Below the pieces are notes generated by a model, which worked only from the letters and a program-made list of their open reading frames with translations, searched no databases and was not told the DNA's origin. The position numbers and the translations under genes were made by a program. Positions 17,667-27,169 of a stretch of DNA of 64,000 nt are shown piece after piece; within the stretch, counting starts at the first letter, position 1, and each line of letters starts with the position of its first letter. The stretch comes from Flagellimonas alvinocaridis (GTDB taxonomy: Bacteria; Bacteroidota; Bacteroidia; Flavobacteriales; Flavobacteriaceae), in the NCBI RefSeq assembly GCF_004916895.1, contig NZ_SNTZ01000003.1:368448-432447 (forward strand), in the 5' to 3' direction.

Positions 17667-18554
17667 TTAATTGAATTGAGCCGAAACATGTTCCGCTTTT
17701 CGGGACTCGGAATAATCATAAAAACCTTCCCCTGATTTTACGCCCAATTTTCCTGCCATGACCATATTCACCAATAGGGGACAGGGAGCATATTTTGGGT
17801 TTTTAAACCCGTCGTACATCACATTCAATATGGAAAGACAGACGTCCAACCCAATAAAATCAGCCAATTGCAATGGTCCCATGGGATGCGCCATGCCCAA
17901 CTTCATCACAGTGTCTATTTCTTGAACACCAGCTACACCATTGTAAAGTGTTTCAATGGCCTCGTTGATCATGGGCATAAGAATCCGATTGGCCACAAAG
18001 CCGGGGTAATCGTTTACCTCAGTTGGAGTTTTTCCCAACTTTTGGGAAAGTTCCATTATGGTTTTGGTCACCGCATCAGAAGTATTGTATCCACGGATGA
18101 TTTCCACCAATTTCATAATGGGGACAGGATTCATAAAGTGCATACCAATGACTTTGTCCGGACGTTGTGTGGCCGCACCAATCTGTGTAATGGAAATGGA
18201 AGAGGTATTGGTGGCCAAAATAGTGCTTGCTTCGCAGGCCTCATCCAAATCCTTAAAAATCTTGAGTTTAATGTCCAGGTTTTCCGTGGCGGCCTCTACT
18301 ACCAAGTCCACTTGGGAAACCCCTTTGTTCAAATCTGTATAGGTGGAAATATTGGCCAGGGTGGTCTCTTTATTCTTTTGGTCGATAACCTCTTTGGCCA
18401 ACATTCGGTCCAAGTTTTTGGTGATCGTGGCAATCCCTTTGTCCAGGGAGGCTTGGGAAATATCAATAAGATTGACTTGAAATCCATTTTGGGCAAAAAC
18501 ATGGGCTATTCCGTTGCCCATGGTTCCTGCTCCGATTACGGCTATGTTTTTCAT
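17667..18554 (-). CDS. 3-hydroxyacyl-CoA (3-hydroxybutyryl-CoA) dehydrogenase
   Basis: An NAD-dependent dehydrogenase of 295 residues, the size of stand-alone 3-hydroxybutyryl-CoA dehydrogenases. The dinucleotide site IGAGTMGNGIAHVFAQNG is at residues 6-23. NTSSISIT precedes the catalytic His in IGMHFMNPVPIMKLVE, and DYPGFVANRILMPMINEA is the C-terminal domain signature. It probably acts in fatty-acid or acetoacetyl-CoA metabolism. No thiolase or crotonase gene is adjacent, so the exact pathway cannot be read from context. Confidence 0.92.
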   Translation of the reverse strand: MKNIAVIGAGTMGNGIAHVFAQNGFQVNLIDISQASLDKGIATITKNLDRMLAKEVIDQKNKETTLANISTYTDLNKGVSQVDLVVEAATENLDIKLKIFKDLDEACEASTILATNTSSISITQIGAATQRPDKVIGMHFMNPVPIMKLVEIIRGYNTSDAVTKTIMELSQKLGKTPTEVNDYPGFVANRILMPMINEAIETLYNGVAGVQEIDTVMKLGMAHPMGPLQLADFIGLDVCLSILNVMYDGFKNPKYAPCPLLVNMVMAGKLGVKSGEGFYDYSESRKAEHVSAQFN

Positions 18555-18606
18555 TGTATTCAGATTGAAATTATGTCAGTTCGGGCACAGTAGCAAACAA
18601 CTTCGA

Positions 18607-19572
18607 TTATTTTTCAAAAGAGGCTATGATCTGAAGGGCTACTTGTAAGGCCTTTGTACCTTGCTCCAAAGTCACTATAGGTTGTGTATCGTTGTAAATG
18701 GCATCGGCAAAGGTCTCCAGCTCATCCAAAATGGCATTGTTTACTTCAATTTCGGGATTTTCAAAATAGATTTGTTTTTTTTCTCCTTCCGCGTTCTGTA
18801 AAATCATATCAAAATCCCCTGGATTTTCCGGGGCATCCTTCATTTTCACTACTTCCACTTTTTTCTCCAGAAAATCTACAGAAATATAGGCGTCCTTTTG
18901 GAAAAAACGGGATTTTCGCATGTTTTTCAGGGAAATCCGACTGGCCGTTAAATTGGCCACACAACCATTTTCAAATTCTATACGGGCGTTGGCAATGTCA
19001 GGAGAACTGCTAATGACAGATACACCGCTGGCATTGATTTGTTTTACATTGGAGTTGACCACGCTCAAGATTACGTCAATATCATGGATCATAAGGTCAA
19101 GGACCACAGGGACATCGGTGCCTCTGGGATTGAACTCGGCCAAACGATGGGTTTCTATGAACATGGGGGTTTCTATCTTATCCTTTACAGATAAAAAGGC
19201 GGGATTAAAACGTTCCACATGCCCTACCTGACCTTTTACACGATGTTTTTTGGAAAGCTCCAACAACTCTTGTGCTTCCTCAGAGGTATTGGTTATGGGT
19301 TTTTCAATAAAGATGTGCTTTCCTTTTTCAATGGCCTTTTTGGCGCAATCATAATGGGAGAGGGTAGGGGTAACAATATCTACCACGTCCACAGCATCCA
19401 TGAGGGTGTTGATGTTTTCAAAATAAGTATAACCAAACTCGGCCGCTACCTTTTTTGCATTGATTTCATCGGGGTCGTAAAAACCAACTAGCTCATACCT
19501 TTCCGATTGGTTCAAGAGCCTAAGATGTATTTTTCCTAAATGTCCTGCGCCTAGGACACCAACTTTTAGCAT
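18607..19572 (-). CDS. Gfo/Idh/MocA-family NAD(P)-dependent oxidoreductase
   Basis: A 321-residue oxidoreductase with an N-terminal Rossmann domain (MLKVGVLGAGHLGKIHLRLL) and the family motif GKHIFIEKPITNTSEEA near residue 87, whose EKP lysine is conserved in the group. The substrate is normally a sugar, inositol or similar polyol and cannot be told here. The frame is open 45 codons further upstream, but the glycine-rich site should sit at the very N-terminus, so the ATG at 19572 is the likely start. It is the first gene of the nine-gene minus-strand run. Confidence 0.88.
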   Translation of the reverse strand: MLKVGVLGAGHLGKIHLRLLNQSERYELVGFYDPDEINAKKVAAEFGYTYFENINTLMDAVDVVDIVTPTLSHYDCAKKAIEKGKHIFIEKPITNTSEEAQELLELSKKHRVKGQVGHVERFNPAFLSVKDKIETPMFIETHRLAEFNPRGTDVPVVLDLMIHDIDVILSVVNSNVKQINASGVSVISSSPDIANARIEFENGCVANLTASRISLKNMRKSRFFQKDAYISVDFLEKKVEVVKMKDAPENPGDFDMILQNAEGEKKQIYFENPEIEVNNAILDELETFADAIYNDTQPIVTLEQGTKALQVALQIIASFEK

Positions 19573-19686
19573 AGTATGTGTTTTTGTCAAAAATAAGGAT
19601 ATGGGGGCACTCTTCCACAAAAATAACGGCTGAACCGAGGGAAAGTTTTTGGAGAACTTTTTAAATTCGTGGACCAGACCAATGAG

Positions 19687-20328
19687 ATGAAGGATACGCT
19701 TAAGCACAAGGGCATGCGCAATAAGTTGGCGGAATTGCTGTCAACTAAGGGAATAAAGGATAAAAGGGTGATCGAGGCCATTAAAACAATTCCAAGGCAT
19801 TTGTTTTTGGACAGTAGTTTTGAGGACCATGCCTATCAAGACAAGGCCTTTCCCATTGGTGCGGATCAAACCATTTCCCAGCCCTATACGGTGGCATTTC
19901 AGACCCAATTGCTCCAGGTGAAGCCCAATGACTCCATTTTGGAAATAGGCACAGGAAGCGGTTACCAAACTGCTGTTCTGCTGCACTTAAAAGCTCGTGT
20001 ATATACCATAGAACGGCAGCAGGAGCTTTTCAAGAAAACGCGTTTGTTCTTCAATAAGATGCATTACAGACCCAAAAAAATGGTGTTTGGTGATGGCTAC
20101 AAAGGGCTGCCTGATGACGCCCCTTTTGATAGTATTATAGTTACAGCCGGCGCCCCCGAAGTTCCCAAAGCTTTGATGTCTCAATTGAAGGTGGGAGGAA
20201 GGTTGGTGATTCCTGTAGGTGTGGATGAGCAGGTTATGACTTTATTTGTTAGGAAGTCGGAAAAAAGGTTCGAGAAAAAAGAATTGGGCGCTTTTCGGTT
20301 TGTTCCTTTGCTTGAAGACAAAAACTAG
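19687..20328 (+). CDS. pcm: Protein-L-isoaspartate O-methyltransferase
   Basis: Pcm methylates L-isoaspartyl residues in damaged proteins so they can be repaired, using S-adenosylmethionine. The sequence shows [20 protein letters not shown], the active-site region [17 protein letters not shown], and the SAM site [19 protein letters not shown] six codons upstream (19669) is also open, but [18 protein letters not shown] looks like the family N-terminus. It converges on smpB: both stop codons lie in the same CTAG at 20325-20328. Confidence 0.9.
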   Translation: MKDTLKHKGMRNKLAELLSTKGIKDKRVIEAIKTIPRHLFLDSSFEDHAYQDKAFPIGADQTISQPYTVAFQTQLLQVKPNDSILEIGTGSGYQTAVLLHLKARVYTIERQQELFKKTRLFFNKMHYRPKKMVFGDGYKGLPDDAPFDSIIVTAGAPEVPKALMSQLKVGGRLVIPVGVDEQVMTLFVRKSEKRFEKKELGAFRFVPLLEDKN

Positions 20329-20786
20329 TTGTTGAAATCTTTTTTGATTCGAGAAAGATTGCGCTTGTTGTCTCGATCTTTGATGGTTTCCCGTTTATCG
20401 TACTGTTTTTTACCCTTGGCCAATCCAACATTCATTTTGGCCAATCCCCTGTCATTGATAAAAAGGTTGAGAGGAATGATCGTAAGCCCGGAAGTGGCCA
20501 CTTCTTTTCTAAGTTTTCTGAGTTCCCCTCTGTTCAGAAGAAGTTTTCGCTCTGCTTTGGGCCTGTGGTTGTAATGTCCTCCGTGGCTATATTCATCAAC
20601 CTGCATGTTAATGACAAAAAGCTCGCCCTTGTCATTGAACTCACAAAAACTTTGGGATAGGTTGGCCTTTCCCAATCGGATGGATTTAATTTCAGTACCT
20701 CCCAAGACAATGCCGGCAGTATAGGTGTCCAAAATCTCATAATCGAATCGGGCCCGTTTGTTCTTTATGTTGATGTTTTTCATCAT
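20325..20786 (-). CDS. smpB: SsrA-binding protein SmpB
   Basis: SmpB binds tmRNA and delivers it to stalled ribosomes for trans-translation. The sequence has the family core: [40 protein letters not shown], then [20 protein letters not shown] and the basic C-terminal tail [20 protein letters not shown], which enters the decoding centre. The ATG at 20786 (MMKN) or 20783 (MKN) is the likely start; an upstream TTG is less plausible. A -7-like TATTTTTG on the same strand (20793-20800) would leave only about 2 leader bases. Confidence 0.95.
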   Translation of the reverse strand: MMKNINIKNKRARFDYEILDTYTAGIVLGGTEIKSIRLGKANLSQSFCEFNDKGELFVINMQVDEYSHGGHYNHRPKAERKLLLNRGELRKLRKEVATSGLTIIPLNLFINDRGLAKMNVGLAKGKKQYDKRETIKDRDNKRNLSRIKKDFNN

Positions 20787-20866
20787 GGAGGGCAAAAATA
20801 TAAACTCTTCGGGAAGAAAATTGTAATGTTGTGGCTTATTTTACGAATATACTTGAAACCCTAACG

Positions 20867-21610
20867 ATGAATAGATACTTTACTTTTCTAATCCTTTTAT
20901 CTTTTCTTGCTTGCAAGGAGACAGCAAAAGAAACACTATCCGTACAAGAAATTGTGGACAAATCAATAGCCGACAGTGGTGGGGTGTTATACAAGAACCA
21001 CGATACCTCATTTATTTTTAGGGATAAGAAGTACAGCGCAAGTAAGGAAGATGGGAAAAAGGTCTTTGTACGGATCTTTAACTTGGATTCCGTTACCGTA
21101 AAGGATATTAAAAAGGGAAACAGTTTTCAACGCTTCTTTAATGATTCCCTTGTTGAGGTACCGGATTCCATGGCCATCAAATACGCAAACTCCATAAATT
21201 CGGTCCATTACTTTGCCCGATTGCCCTATGGTTTAAATGATAAAGCCGTTAACAAAGAGCTTTTAGGCGAAGAAACCATAAAGGGAAAAGAGTATTACAA
21301 AGTAAAAGTCACTTTTGATCAAGAAGGAGGAGGGGATGATTTTGATGATACTTATGTGTATTGGTTTGATAAAGAAAGTTTTAAACCTGATTATTTGGCA
21401 TATGACTTTCATGTGAATGGTGGAGGTCAACGGTTCCGAAGGGCCTACAATGAGCGGTACGTAAATGGTATCCGGTTTGTGGATTATGAGAACTATAAAC
21501 CCCAAAAAGAGGATTCGGGCATTTTGGAAATAGGCAAACGGTTCAACAATGGGGAACTGGAACTGCTTTCAAAAATCGAACTTACGGATATTGCAGTAGA
21601 AAAGCATTAA
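20867..21610 (+). CDS. Predicted lipoprotein, DUF6503-like
   Basis: A 247-residue exported protein. MNRYFTFLILLSFLAC is a lipoprotein signal with lipobox FLAC, so it should be anchored to a membrane by the cysteine. Mature sequence begins KETAKETLSVQEIVDKSIAD and contains FDQEGGGDDFDDTYVYWFDK, wording I associate with DUF6503, an uncharacterised Bacteroidota family; that assignment is tentative. The upstream in-frame extension lacks signal character. It ends in a TTAA shared with the stop of the convergent histidine phosphatase gene. Confidence 0.75.
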   Translation: MNRYFTFLILLSFLACKETAKETLSVQEIVDKSIADSGGVLYKNHDTSFIFRDKKYSASKEDGKKVFVRIFNLDSVTVKDIKKGNSFQRFFNDSLVEVPDSMAIKYANSINSVHYFARLPYGLNDKAVNKELLGEETIKGKEYYKVKVTFDQEGGGDDFDDTYVYWFDKESFKPDYLAYDFHVNGGGQRFRRAYNERYVNGIRFVDYENYKPQKEDSGILEIGKRFNNGELELLSKIELTDIAVEKH

Positions 21611-22131
21611 TCCATTTTCAACCTAAAATCGGTGGGAACACCATCAATGATGCGAACAATAAAAAGGCTGCTGTTGTCCGTATCGTCCATGGGTTCATAT
21701 TTTTCAACCTCGATCATCTTGTTTACAAAAGCAGGGGTTGTGTTACTGTGCCCAACCACCAAAACATTTAAACCCTCATTTTCAGATTTAAATTGTTCAA
21801 TATCAATATTGTTGGGGTCATAATACTTTACGTCTACATTTTTTTTAACCGAAGTAGGCGCAGCCGTCATGGAAGTACGCTCATAATTGGTGGAATAAAT
21901 GACATCTATGGCTATGGGATCAAATACCTCTGCCCATTTTATGGCCCGGTCCAAGCCATCTTGATTTAGCTCTGGATCAGGATTGTCTGGATCGGTCCGG
22001 TCTTTTTCAGCATGTCTGATAAAATAAAAAGTGGATATGACAGGGTCTTCCACAATTTTCGTATCTTCTTTGCAGCTGACACTTCCAACTAAAATAATTG
22101 CAAGGGCAATTAGAGGTTTGATAATCCGCAT
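21607..22131 (-). CDS. Histidine phosphatase family lipoprotein
   Basis: A 174-residue member of the phosphoglycerate-mutase-like superfamily. After a lipoprotein signal (LIALAIILVGSVSC) comes FYFIRHAEKDRTD, the RHxxK form of the catalytic RHG motif, then IDVIYSTNYERTSMTA and VLVVGHSNTTPAFVNKM with the second catalytic His. The fold predicts phosphohydrolase activity in the periplasm; the substrate is unknown. Its stop codon lies in the TTAA shared with the preceding convergent gene. Confidence 0.85.
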   Translation of the reverse strand: MRIIKPLIALAIILVGSVSCKEDTKIVEDPVISTFYFIRHAEKDRTDPDNPDPELNQDGLDRAIKWAEVFDPIAIDVIYSTNYERTSMTAAPTSVKKNVDVKYYDPNNIDIEQFKSENEGLNVLVVGHSNTTPAFVNKMIEVEKYEPMDDTDNSSLFIVRIIDGVPTDFRLKMD

Positions 22132-22205
22132 AGTAGTGATATAAGAGTTCCCTCGTTATTTATGGTTCTGGTTTTAAAAGTAACGTTTAATTTTTATTTT
22201 CTCGT

Positions 22206-23756
22206 ATGCGAAAGACCTTGCTTTTCCTTTTGGTGATATGGATTTCTGCTTTGGGTTGGGCCCAAGAACCCCAATTACCATCTGATTTTAGGCAGCATAC
22301 TCTGACGCAGTTCAATGCCAGTTTCTTAAACGCCACTTATGCTGCCAATTGGAACAGGCCAAATTCGCTCTCCGTTTGGATGCGTTGGCAATGGCAGACC
22401 TTGGATGGGGATCCTACCACCACTTTTTTGAATTATACCCACAATATCAATAAAGTATCAACCGTGGCTGTAGGTTTTTTGCAGCATAATACAGGCACTT
22501 TCCTGCAAACGGGAGGACATTTTAATTATGTGCATAAGTTTTCAGTGGATGAGGGGGTTGATGTTTATGCCGGAACCAATGTATTTGCTTCGCAGCGCAG
22601 CTTGGCGGACGACCGGGTAATTCCCGATTCCCAAATGGATACAATACAGCTTGAGACTGCTGAAGGCTTCATTGTGCGATTTTCACCGGGAATACGGCTT
22701 CAGGCAAATCAGTTTGGATTGGGGCTGGCCTTTGAGAATGCTTTTGGATTTGGCGGGGGTGAAGGTGATTTTGAAGAAACTTCCAATTTTAAGACTATTA
22801 CAGGAAGTATCAATTACGATGTTCCAGTGTCTATTTTTTCCAACTGGGGCCATAGTTTTGTGCGGCCTATGCTGTATGTGAAGTCAGTTCCTAACGGCGA
22901 CACACAAATTGGGGTCAACGGGCTGCTATCAACCCCCAAAGTTTGGTTACAGGGAGGGTACAACAGTTTTTATGGTGCCTCTGCCGGATTGGGTGTGACC
23001 CTTGGAGGAGTCTTTTCCATTGGCGGATTAATGGAGTTTGGTGCTGATACCTCTTTAACTGATGAAGACTCTACCTTGGAGATTTTACTATCCTATAAGT
23101 TTGATAAAAAACCAATCGAGGAAGAGGAGCCTATGCCTGATATGAAAAGCGAAGAGGAGATAGCCGTTGCTAAAAGAAAAGAGGAGGAATTACAAAAAAA
23201 GAAAGAGGCCCTAGAAGAACAGCAGCGTTTAGAACAAGAACAAAAGCAAAGGACGGAGCAACGATTGGAACAAGAGCGGAAGCAAAAGGAACAAAAACTC
23301 GTAGAGCAACAGTTGTTGGAAAAACAGAAAGAAGAGTTGGCCCAAAAACGCCTTCAAGAAGAACAACGCAGAAAAGACTCCATACAAGCTGCGCAGTTGG
23401 CGGAACTTCAACAAAAGAGGGAACAGCAACAAGATAGCCTTGCTAAGGTGCAAGCACAAAAAGTTGAGGTGGAACCCAACGAAAAATATGAGGAGGTGTC
23501 ACAAGCAGATGGCTTGGAGCCTGGGTTTTATTTGATAGCCAATGTCTTTGGAACCAAAAAATATTTTGAAAACTTCATGAAAACCCTTCAGCAAAAAGGG
23601 TTGGAGCCAAAATCCTTTTTCCGTAGCGTCAACCAATTTAATTATGTGTACTTGGAGCGGTACAACACTATGCAAGAAGCCCGAAAGGCTAGAGACAGCA
23701 AGTTTTCTGGAAAGTACCCGGATAAAACATGGATATTCAGAGTGAGAGGTAATTAA
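22206..23756 (+). CDS. PorP/SprF-type protein with coiled coil and SPOR-like C-terminal domain
   Basis: A 516-residue protein in three parts. After a signal peptide (MRKTLLFLLVIWISALGWAQ), about 280 residues of beta-barrel-like sequence (FNASFLNATYAANWNRPNSL, WQTLDGDPTTTFLNYTHNIN) match the PorP/SprF outer-membrane family linked to type IX secretion. From about 305 to 425 there is a highly charged Glu/Gln/Lys coiled coil. The last ~80 residues (GFYLIANVFGTKKYFENFMK and VNQFNYVYLERYNTMQEARK) resemble SPOR-type peptidoglycan-binding domains. The layout suggests a barrel tethered to the cell wall; that is inference. Confidence 0.8.
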   Translation: MRKTLLFLLVIWISALGWAQEPQLPSDFRQHTLTQFNASFLNATYAANWNRPNSLSVWMRWQWQTLDGDPTTTFLNYTHNINKVSTVAVGFLQHNTGTFLQTGGHFNYVHKFSVDEGVDVYAGTNVFASQRSLADDRVIPDSQMDTIQLETAEGFIVRFSPGIRLQANQFGLGLAFENAFGFGGGEGDFEETSNFKTITGSINYDVPVSIFSNWGHSFVRPMLYVKSVPNGDTQIGVNGLLSTPKVWLQGGYNSFYGASAGLGVTLGGVFSIGGLMEFGADTSLTDEDSTLEILLSYKFDKKPIEEEEPMPDMKSEEEIAVAKRKEEELQKKKEALEEQQRLEQEQKQRTEQRLEQERKQKEQKLVEQQLLEKQKEELAQKRLQEEQRRKDSIQAAQLAELQQKREQQQDSLAKVQAQKVEVEPNEKYEEVSQADGLEPGFYLIANVFGTKKYFENFMKTLQQKGLEPKSFFRSVNQFNYVYLERYNTMQEARKARDSKFSGKYPDKTWIFRVRGN

Positions 23757-23768
23757 GCGCAAAAATGG

Positions 23769-24365
23769 CTATTTTTTGATTTCTCCCTGCACCAGATGTT
23801 CCAAATAGGTCATGGTGTTGATAAGGTATTTTCGGTCTCGGGTCATGGTGCTCATGGCAATGGCCCCTTGAACCATGGTGAAAAGTTGTTTGGCAAATTG
23901 GAGTGGGGGCACGGGTAAGCGTATTTCACCTTTATTGGCGCCATTTTCCAAGACCAACGCAATCTTTCCTTCAATATCCTTTATAGTTTCTTTTACTGCG
24001 GCCACCAACAGAGTATTGTTGTTTTGCGCATCTACACCTACATTGAGAATCGGACATCCGCCCAAGGGAAGGGAGAAGACGTCGTATTGTCGATAGAATG
24101 CCATTAAAGAGAAAAGTTTTTCCAAAGCAGTACCATCAACCGCAAGTTTCTCATCTATGACACCCAATAAATGGTTCCGGTTGTATTCAAAAGCGGATAA
24201 GGCAAGCGCCTCCTTATTCTCAAAGTTACCATAAATGGCACCCTTGGTAAGACCTGTGGCCTCGGTAAGGTCACTCATGCTAGTGCCCACGTACCCAAAC
24301 TTGTTGAATATGGGGGCTACGGTCTCAATAATGTACGCAGTGGTGCGTTCTGCTTTTTTGGTCAT
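23769..24365 (-). CDS. TetR-family transcriptional regulator
   Basis: A 198-residue regulator. The N-terminal helix-turn-helix is clear: AYIIETVAPIFNKFGYVGTS followed by MSDLTEATGLTKGAIYGNFE with the recognition helix GLTKGAIYGNF near residue 38. The C-terminal ligand domain resembles the TetR_C group near YcdC/AcrR-like repressors (FSLMAFYRQYDVFSLPLGGC). No obvious target gene is adjacent; an inverted repeat 43 bases upstream may be its own operator. Confidence 0.9.
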   Translation of the reverse strand: MTKKAERTTAYIIETVAPIFNKFGYVGTSMSDLTEATGLTKGAIYGNFENKEALALSAFEYNRNHLLGVIDEKLAVDGTALEKLFSLMAFYRQYDVFSLPLGGCPILNVGVDAQNNNTLLVAAVKETIKDIEGKIALVLENGANKGEIRLPVPPLQFAKQLFTMVQGAIAMSTMTRDRKYLINTMTYLEHLVQGEIKK

Positions 24366-24407
24366 GGTGGTTCAGTTTGGTTGGGTGTAACTAATATATA
24401 AAAAATC

Positions 24408-24425
24408 AAATACTGTATGGTATTT
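24408..24425. promoter_or_regulatory. Candidate TetR operator
   Basis: AAATAC-N6-GTATTT is a perfect 6-6-6 inverted repeat lying 43 bases upstream of the TetR gene's start codon, where an autoregulatory operator would be expected. The assignment rests on position and symmetry only. Confidence 0.4.
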
Positions 24426-24465
24426 TAAAAGCAAAAGCCCCTACTTTTAACAATGTAAGGGCTTT
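24426..24465 (-). terminator. Terminator downstream of clpB
   Basis: The stem AAAGCCCCTAC / GTAAGGGCTTT has one mismatch. Read on the minus strand it is followed by a T-rich tract, fitting the end of clpB transcription 20 bases after its stop codon. Confidence 0.7.
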
Positions 24466-24484
24466 GTTTTCTATATCAATAGGT

Positions 24485-27085
24485 TTATTCAACCAATTCA
24501 TTTTGGTTCCTGAAGACCAAATGATCGTCAAAAGAGTCCAGTAATACGATACTATCCGACTTTATTTTACCAGCCAACAACTCTTTGGATAGGTTGTTCA
24601 ATACTTCTTTTTGAATCAACCTTTTAACCGGCCTAGCCCCAAATTGTGGGTCGTAACCTTTCTCGGCCAGATAACTGATGGCCTCTTCCGTGGCATCTAA
24701 GGTAATGTGCTGTTTTGAAAGCATCTTTTTCAGATGTTCCAACTGCAGCCTTACAATTTCCTTAATGTTGGCTTTGTTCAAAGGCGTGAACATAATAATG
24801 TCGTCTATTCGATTTAAAAACTCTGGACGGATGGTCTTGCGTAACAACCCCATGACTTCGACCCTGGCAGCTTCCGCTGCACTTTCCACATCCATTGCGT
24901 CCTCAAACTTCTCCTGAATGATCTGACTTCCCATATTACTGGTCATAATAATGATGGAATTCTTAAAGTCTGCTACACGTCCTTTGTTGTCGGTCAACCT
25001 ACCTTCATCCAAAACCTGCAATAGAATATTGAAGGTATCAGGATGTGCTTTTTCAATCTCATCCAACAGAACAACGGAATAGGGTTTTCTTCTAACTGCT
25101 TCCGTTAACTGTCCGCCCTCATCATAACCTACATACCCCGGAGGCGCTCCTACCAAGCGACTTACGGAGTGTCGTTCTTGGTATTCGCTCATGTCAATTC
25201 GCGTAATGGCATTCTCGTCATCGAATAAATAGGCGGCCAAGGTCTTGGCCAACTCTGTCTTTCCTACTCCGGTGTTTCCCAAAAACAGGAACGAACCAAT
25301 GGGTTTTTTGGCATCTTGCAAGCCAGCCCTACTTCTTCTTATGGCGTCTGAAACGGCCACAATGGCTTCTTCTTGACCTACAACACGCTGATGGAGTACG
25401 TCTTCCAATTTCAAGAGTTTTTCCCGTTCACTCTGCATCATTTTGGTTACAGGAATGCCGGTCCATTTGGCCACCACTTCGGCAATATCCTCATTGGTCA
25501 CCTCTTCTTTGATCAAGGTGCCGGCACTTTGCTGATTGGCCAGTTCATCTTGGAGGGCGTCCAGTTTTTCTTGAGCCTCCTTGATTTTTCCATACCGAAG
25601 CTCTGCTACTTTGCCATAATCCCCATTGCGTTCTGCCCGTTCAGCTTCCAATTTGAAATCTTCGATGTCCTGCTTGGTCTTTTGAATGTTGTCCACAACG
25701 CTCTTTTCGCTCTCCCATTGGGCAAAGATTTCGTTTCTTTCCTCTTTGAGATTGGCCAAGTCCAAATTCAGGGTTTGCAATTTTGCCTTATCGTTTTCAC
25801 GCTTAATGGCCTCAATTTCAATCTCCAATTGCATGATTTTTCGGTCCAGCACATCCAATTCCTCTGGTTTGGAATTGATTTCCATACGCAATTTGGATGC
25901 AGCCTCGTCCATGAGGTCAATGGCCTTATCCGGTAAAAATCTATTAGTGATGTAGCGTTGGGAAAGCTCTACGGCGGCAATGACCGCTTCATCTTTGATA
26001 CGTACCTTGTGATGGGTCTCGTATTTTTCCTTGATACCCCTCAAAATGGAGATGGCGCTTTCCGTGTCTGGTTCATCAACCATAACTTTTTGGAACCGTC
26101 GCTCCAAGGCCTTGTCCTTCTCAAAATATTTTTGGTATTCATCCAAGGTGGTAGCCCCAATGGCTCTTAATTCTCCCCTAGCCAAGGCAGGTTTCAGGAT
26201 GTTTGCCGCATCCATGGCACCTTGTCCGCCACCCGCACCCACCAGGGTATGGATTTCATCAATAAAAAGGACAATATTGCCGTCAGATGAGGTTACTTCC
26301 TTTATCACGGCCTTTAATCGCTCCTCAAACTCACCTTTATATTTGGCACCGGCAATAAGCGCCCCCATGTCCAGGGAATAAAGCACTTTATCCTTTAGGT
26401 TTTCAGGAACATCACCTTGCACAATTCTATGGGCCAGCCCCTCGGCAATGGCTGTTTTACCCACACCGGGTTCACCTACCAGCATAGGGTTGTTTTTAGT
26501 GCGTCTGGATAAAATTTGCAACACTCTACGAATTTCCTCATCCCTTCCAATGACAGGGTCCAATTTGCCATTGTCGGCCAATTGGTTGAGGTTTTTGGCG
26601 TACTTGTCCAAAGAATTGTAGGTGTCCTCTGCACTTTGCGAAGTTACTTTTCCTCCTTTGCGCAACTCTTCAATGGCCGCGGTCAGATCCTTTTCGGTAA
26701 CCCCTTGGTCTTTTAGGATTTGGCCTATTTTGCTTTTCGATTTAAAAACGGCAAGCAGTAGATGCTCCACAGAGACAAATTCATCGCCCATTTTTTTGGC
26801 AACTATGCTTGCTTCGTTCAAGGTTTTTCCAGCTTCTCGAGACAACATGATTTCACTTCCCGATACTTTTGGAAAACTCTGAAGCTCCTTGTCCAAGATT
26901 TGATAGACGAGGGATGCATTGACATTCAACTTTTTTAAAATGAAGGGCAATACATTTTCATCTACCTCTGCAATGGCCTTGAAGAGGTGCTCATTTTCTA
27001 TTTGTTGATGGCCATGCTCTTGGGCCAATTGCTGGGCCCTTTGGATGGCTTCCTGTGATTTTATGGTAAAATTGTTAAAGTTCAT
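24485..27085 (-). CDS. clpB: ATP-dependent disaggregase chaperone ClpB
   Basis: ClpB works with DnaK to pull apart protein aggregates. All parts are present in 866 residues: N-terminal Clp repeat domain (MNFNNFTIKSQEAIQRAQQL), first AAA+ domain with Walker A GEPGVGKT (about 205) and LFIDEIHTLVGAGG, the M-domain coiled coil (about 400-530), second AAA+ domain with GNTGVGKT (about 605) and VVLLDEIEKAHPD, and a C-terminal domain starting with GARPVKRLIQKEVLN. Paired GACnAAATGTC sites in the region upstream, shared with ytxJ, may control it. Confidence 0.97.
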   Translation of the reverse strand: MNFNNFTIKSQEAIQRAQQLAQEHGHQQIENEHLFKAIAEVDENVLPFILKKLNVNASLVYQILDKELQSFPKVSGSEIMLSREAGKTLNEASIVAKKMGDEFVSVEHLLLAVFKSKSKIGQILKDQGVTEKDLTAAIEELRKGGKVTSQSAEDTYNSLDKYAKNLNQLADNGKLDPVIGRDEEIRRVLQILSRRTKNNPMLVGEPGVGKTAIAEGLAHRIVQGDVPENLKDKVLYSLDMGALIAGAKYKGEFEERLKAVIKEVTSSDGNIVLFIDEIHTLVGAGGGQGAMDAANILKPALARGELRAIGATTLDEYQKYFEKDKALERRFQKVMVDEPDTESAISILRGIKEKYETHHKVRIKDEAVIAAVELSQRYITNRFLPDKAIDLMDEAASKLRMEINSKPEELDVLDRKIMQLEIEIEAIKRENDKAKLQTLNLDLANLKEERNEIFAQWESEKSVVDNIQKTKQDIEDFKLEAERAERNGDYGKVAELRYGKIKEAQEKLDALQDELANQQSAGTLIKEEVTNEDIAEVVAKWTGIPVTKMMQSEREKLLKLEDVLHQRVVGQEEAIVAVSDAIRRSRAGLQDAKKPIGSFLFLGNTGVGKTELAKTLAAYLFDDENAITRIDMSEYQERHSVSRLVGAPPGYVGYDEGGQLTEAVRRKPYSVVLLDEIEKAHPDTFNILLQVLDEGRLTDNKGRVADFKNSIIIMTSNMGSQIIQEKFEDAMDVESAAEAARVEVMGLLRKTIRPEFLNRIDDIIMFTPLNKANIKEIVRLQLEHLKKMLSKQHITLDATEEAISYLAEKGYDPQFGARPVKRLIQKEVLNNLSKELLAGKIKSDSIVLLDSFDDHLVFRNQNELVE

Positions 27086-27137
27086 AGTGTTTGTTTTGTT
27101 TGCTCTATTTCAACAACCTTACCAGACAACAGGTGCG

Positions 27138-27148
27138 GACAAAATGTC
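27138..27148. promoter_or_regulatory. GACA-N3-TGTC palindrome between clpB and ytxJ
   Basis: GACAAAATGTC is a perfect 4-3-4 inverted repeat 53-63 bases upstream of the clpB start. It covers the position of a possible -33 TTG for clpB, with TAAGGTTG as a weak -7 at 27114-27121 (minus strand). The same symmetric motif, GACACCTTGTC, occurs upstream of dnaK. Confidence 0.45.
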
Positions 27149-27169
27149 TGTAAATCCTTGAAAACACAG

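Noticed and set aside
17868..18593. Plus-strand frame of 241 codons inside the 3-hydroxyacyl-CoA dehydrogenase gene
   Set aside because: Antisense shadow; the minus-strand gene has all catalytic motifs.
25373..25936. Plus-strand frame of 187 codons inside clpB
   Set aside because: Antisense of the ClpB middle domain, rich in Phe, Leu and Gln because of the coiled coil on the other strand.
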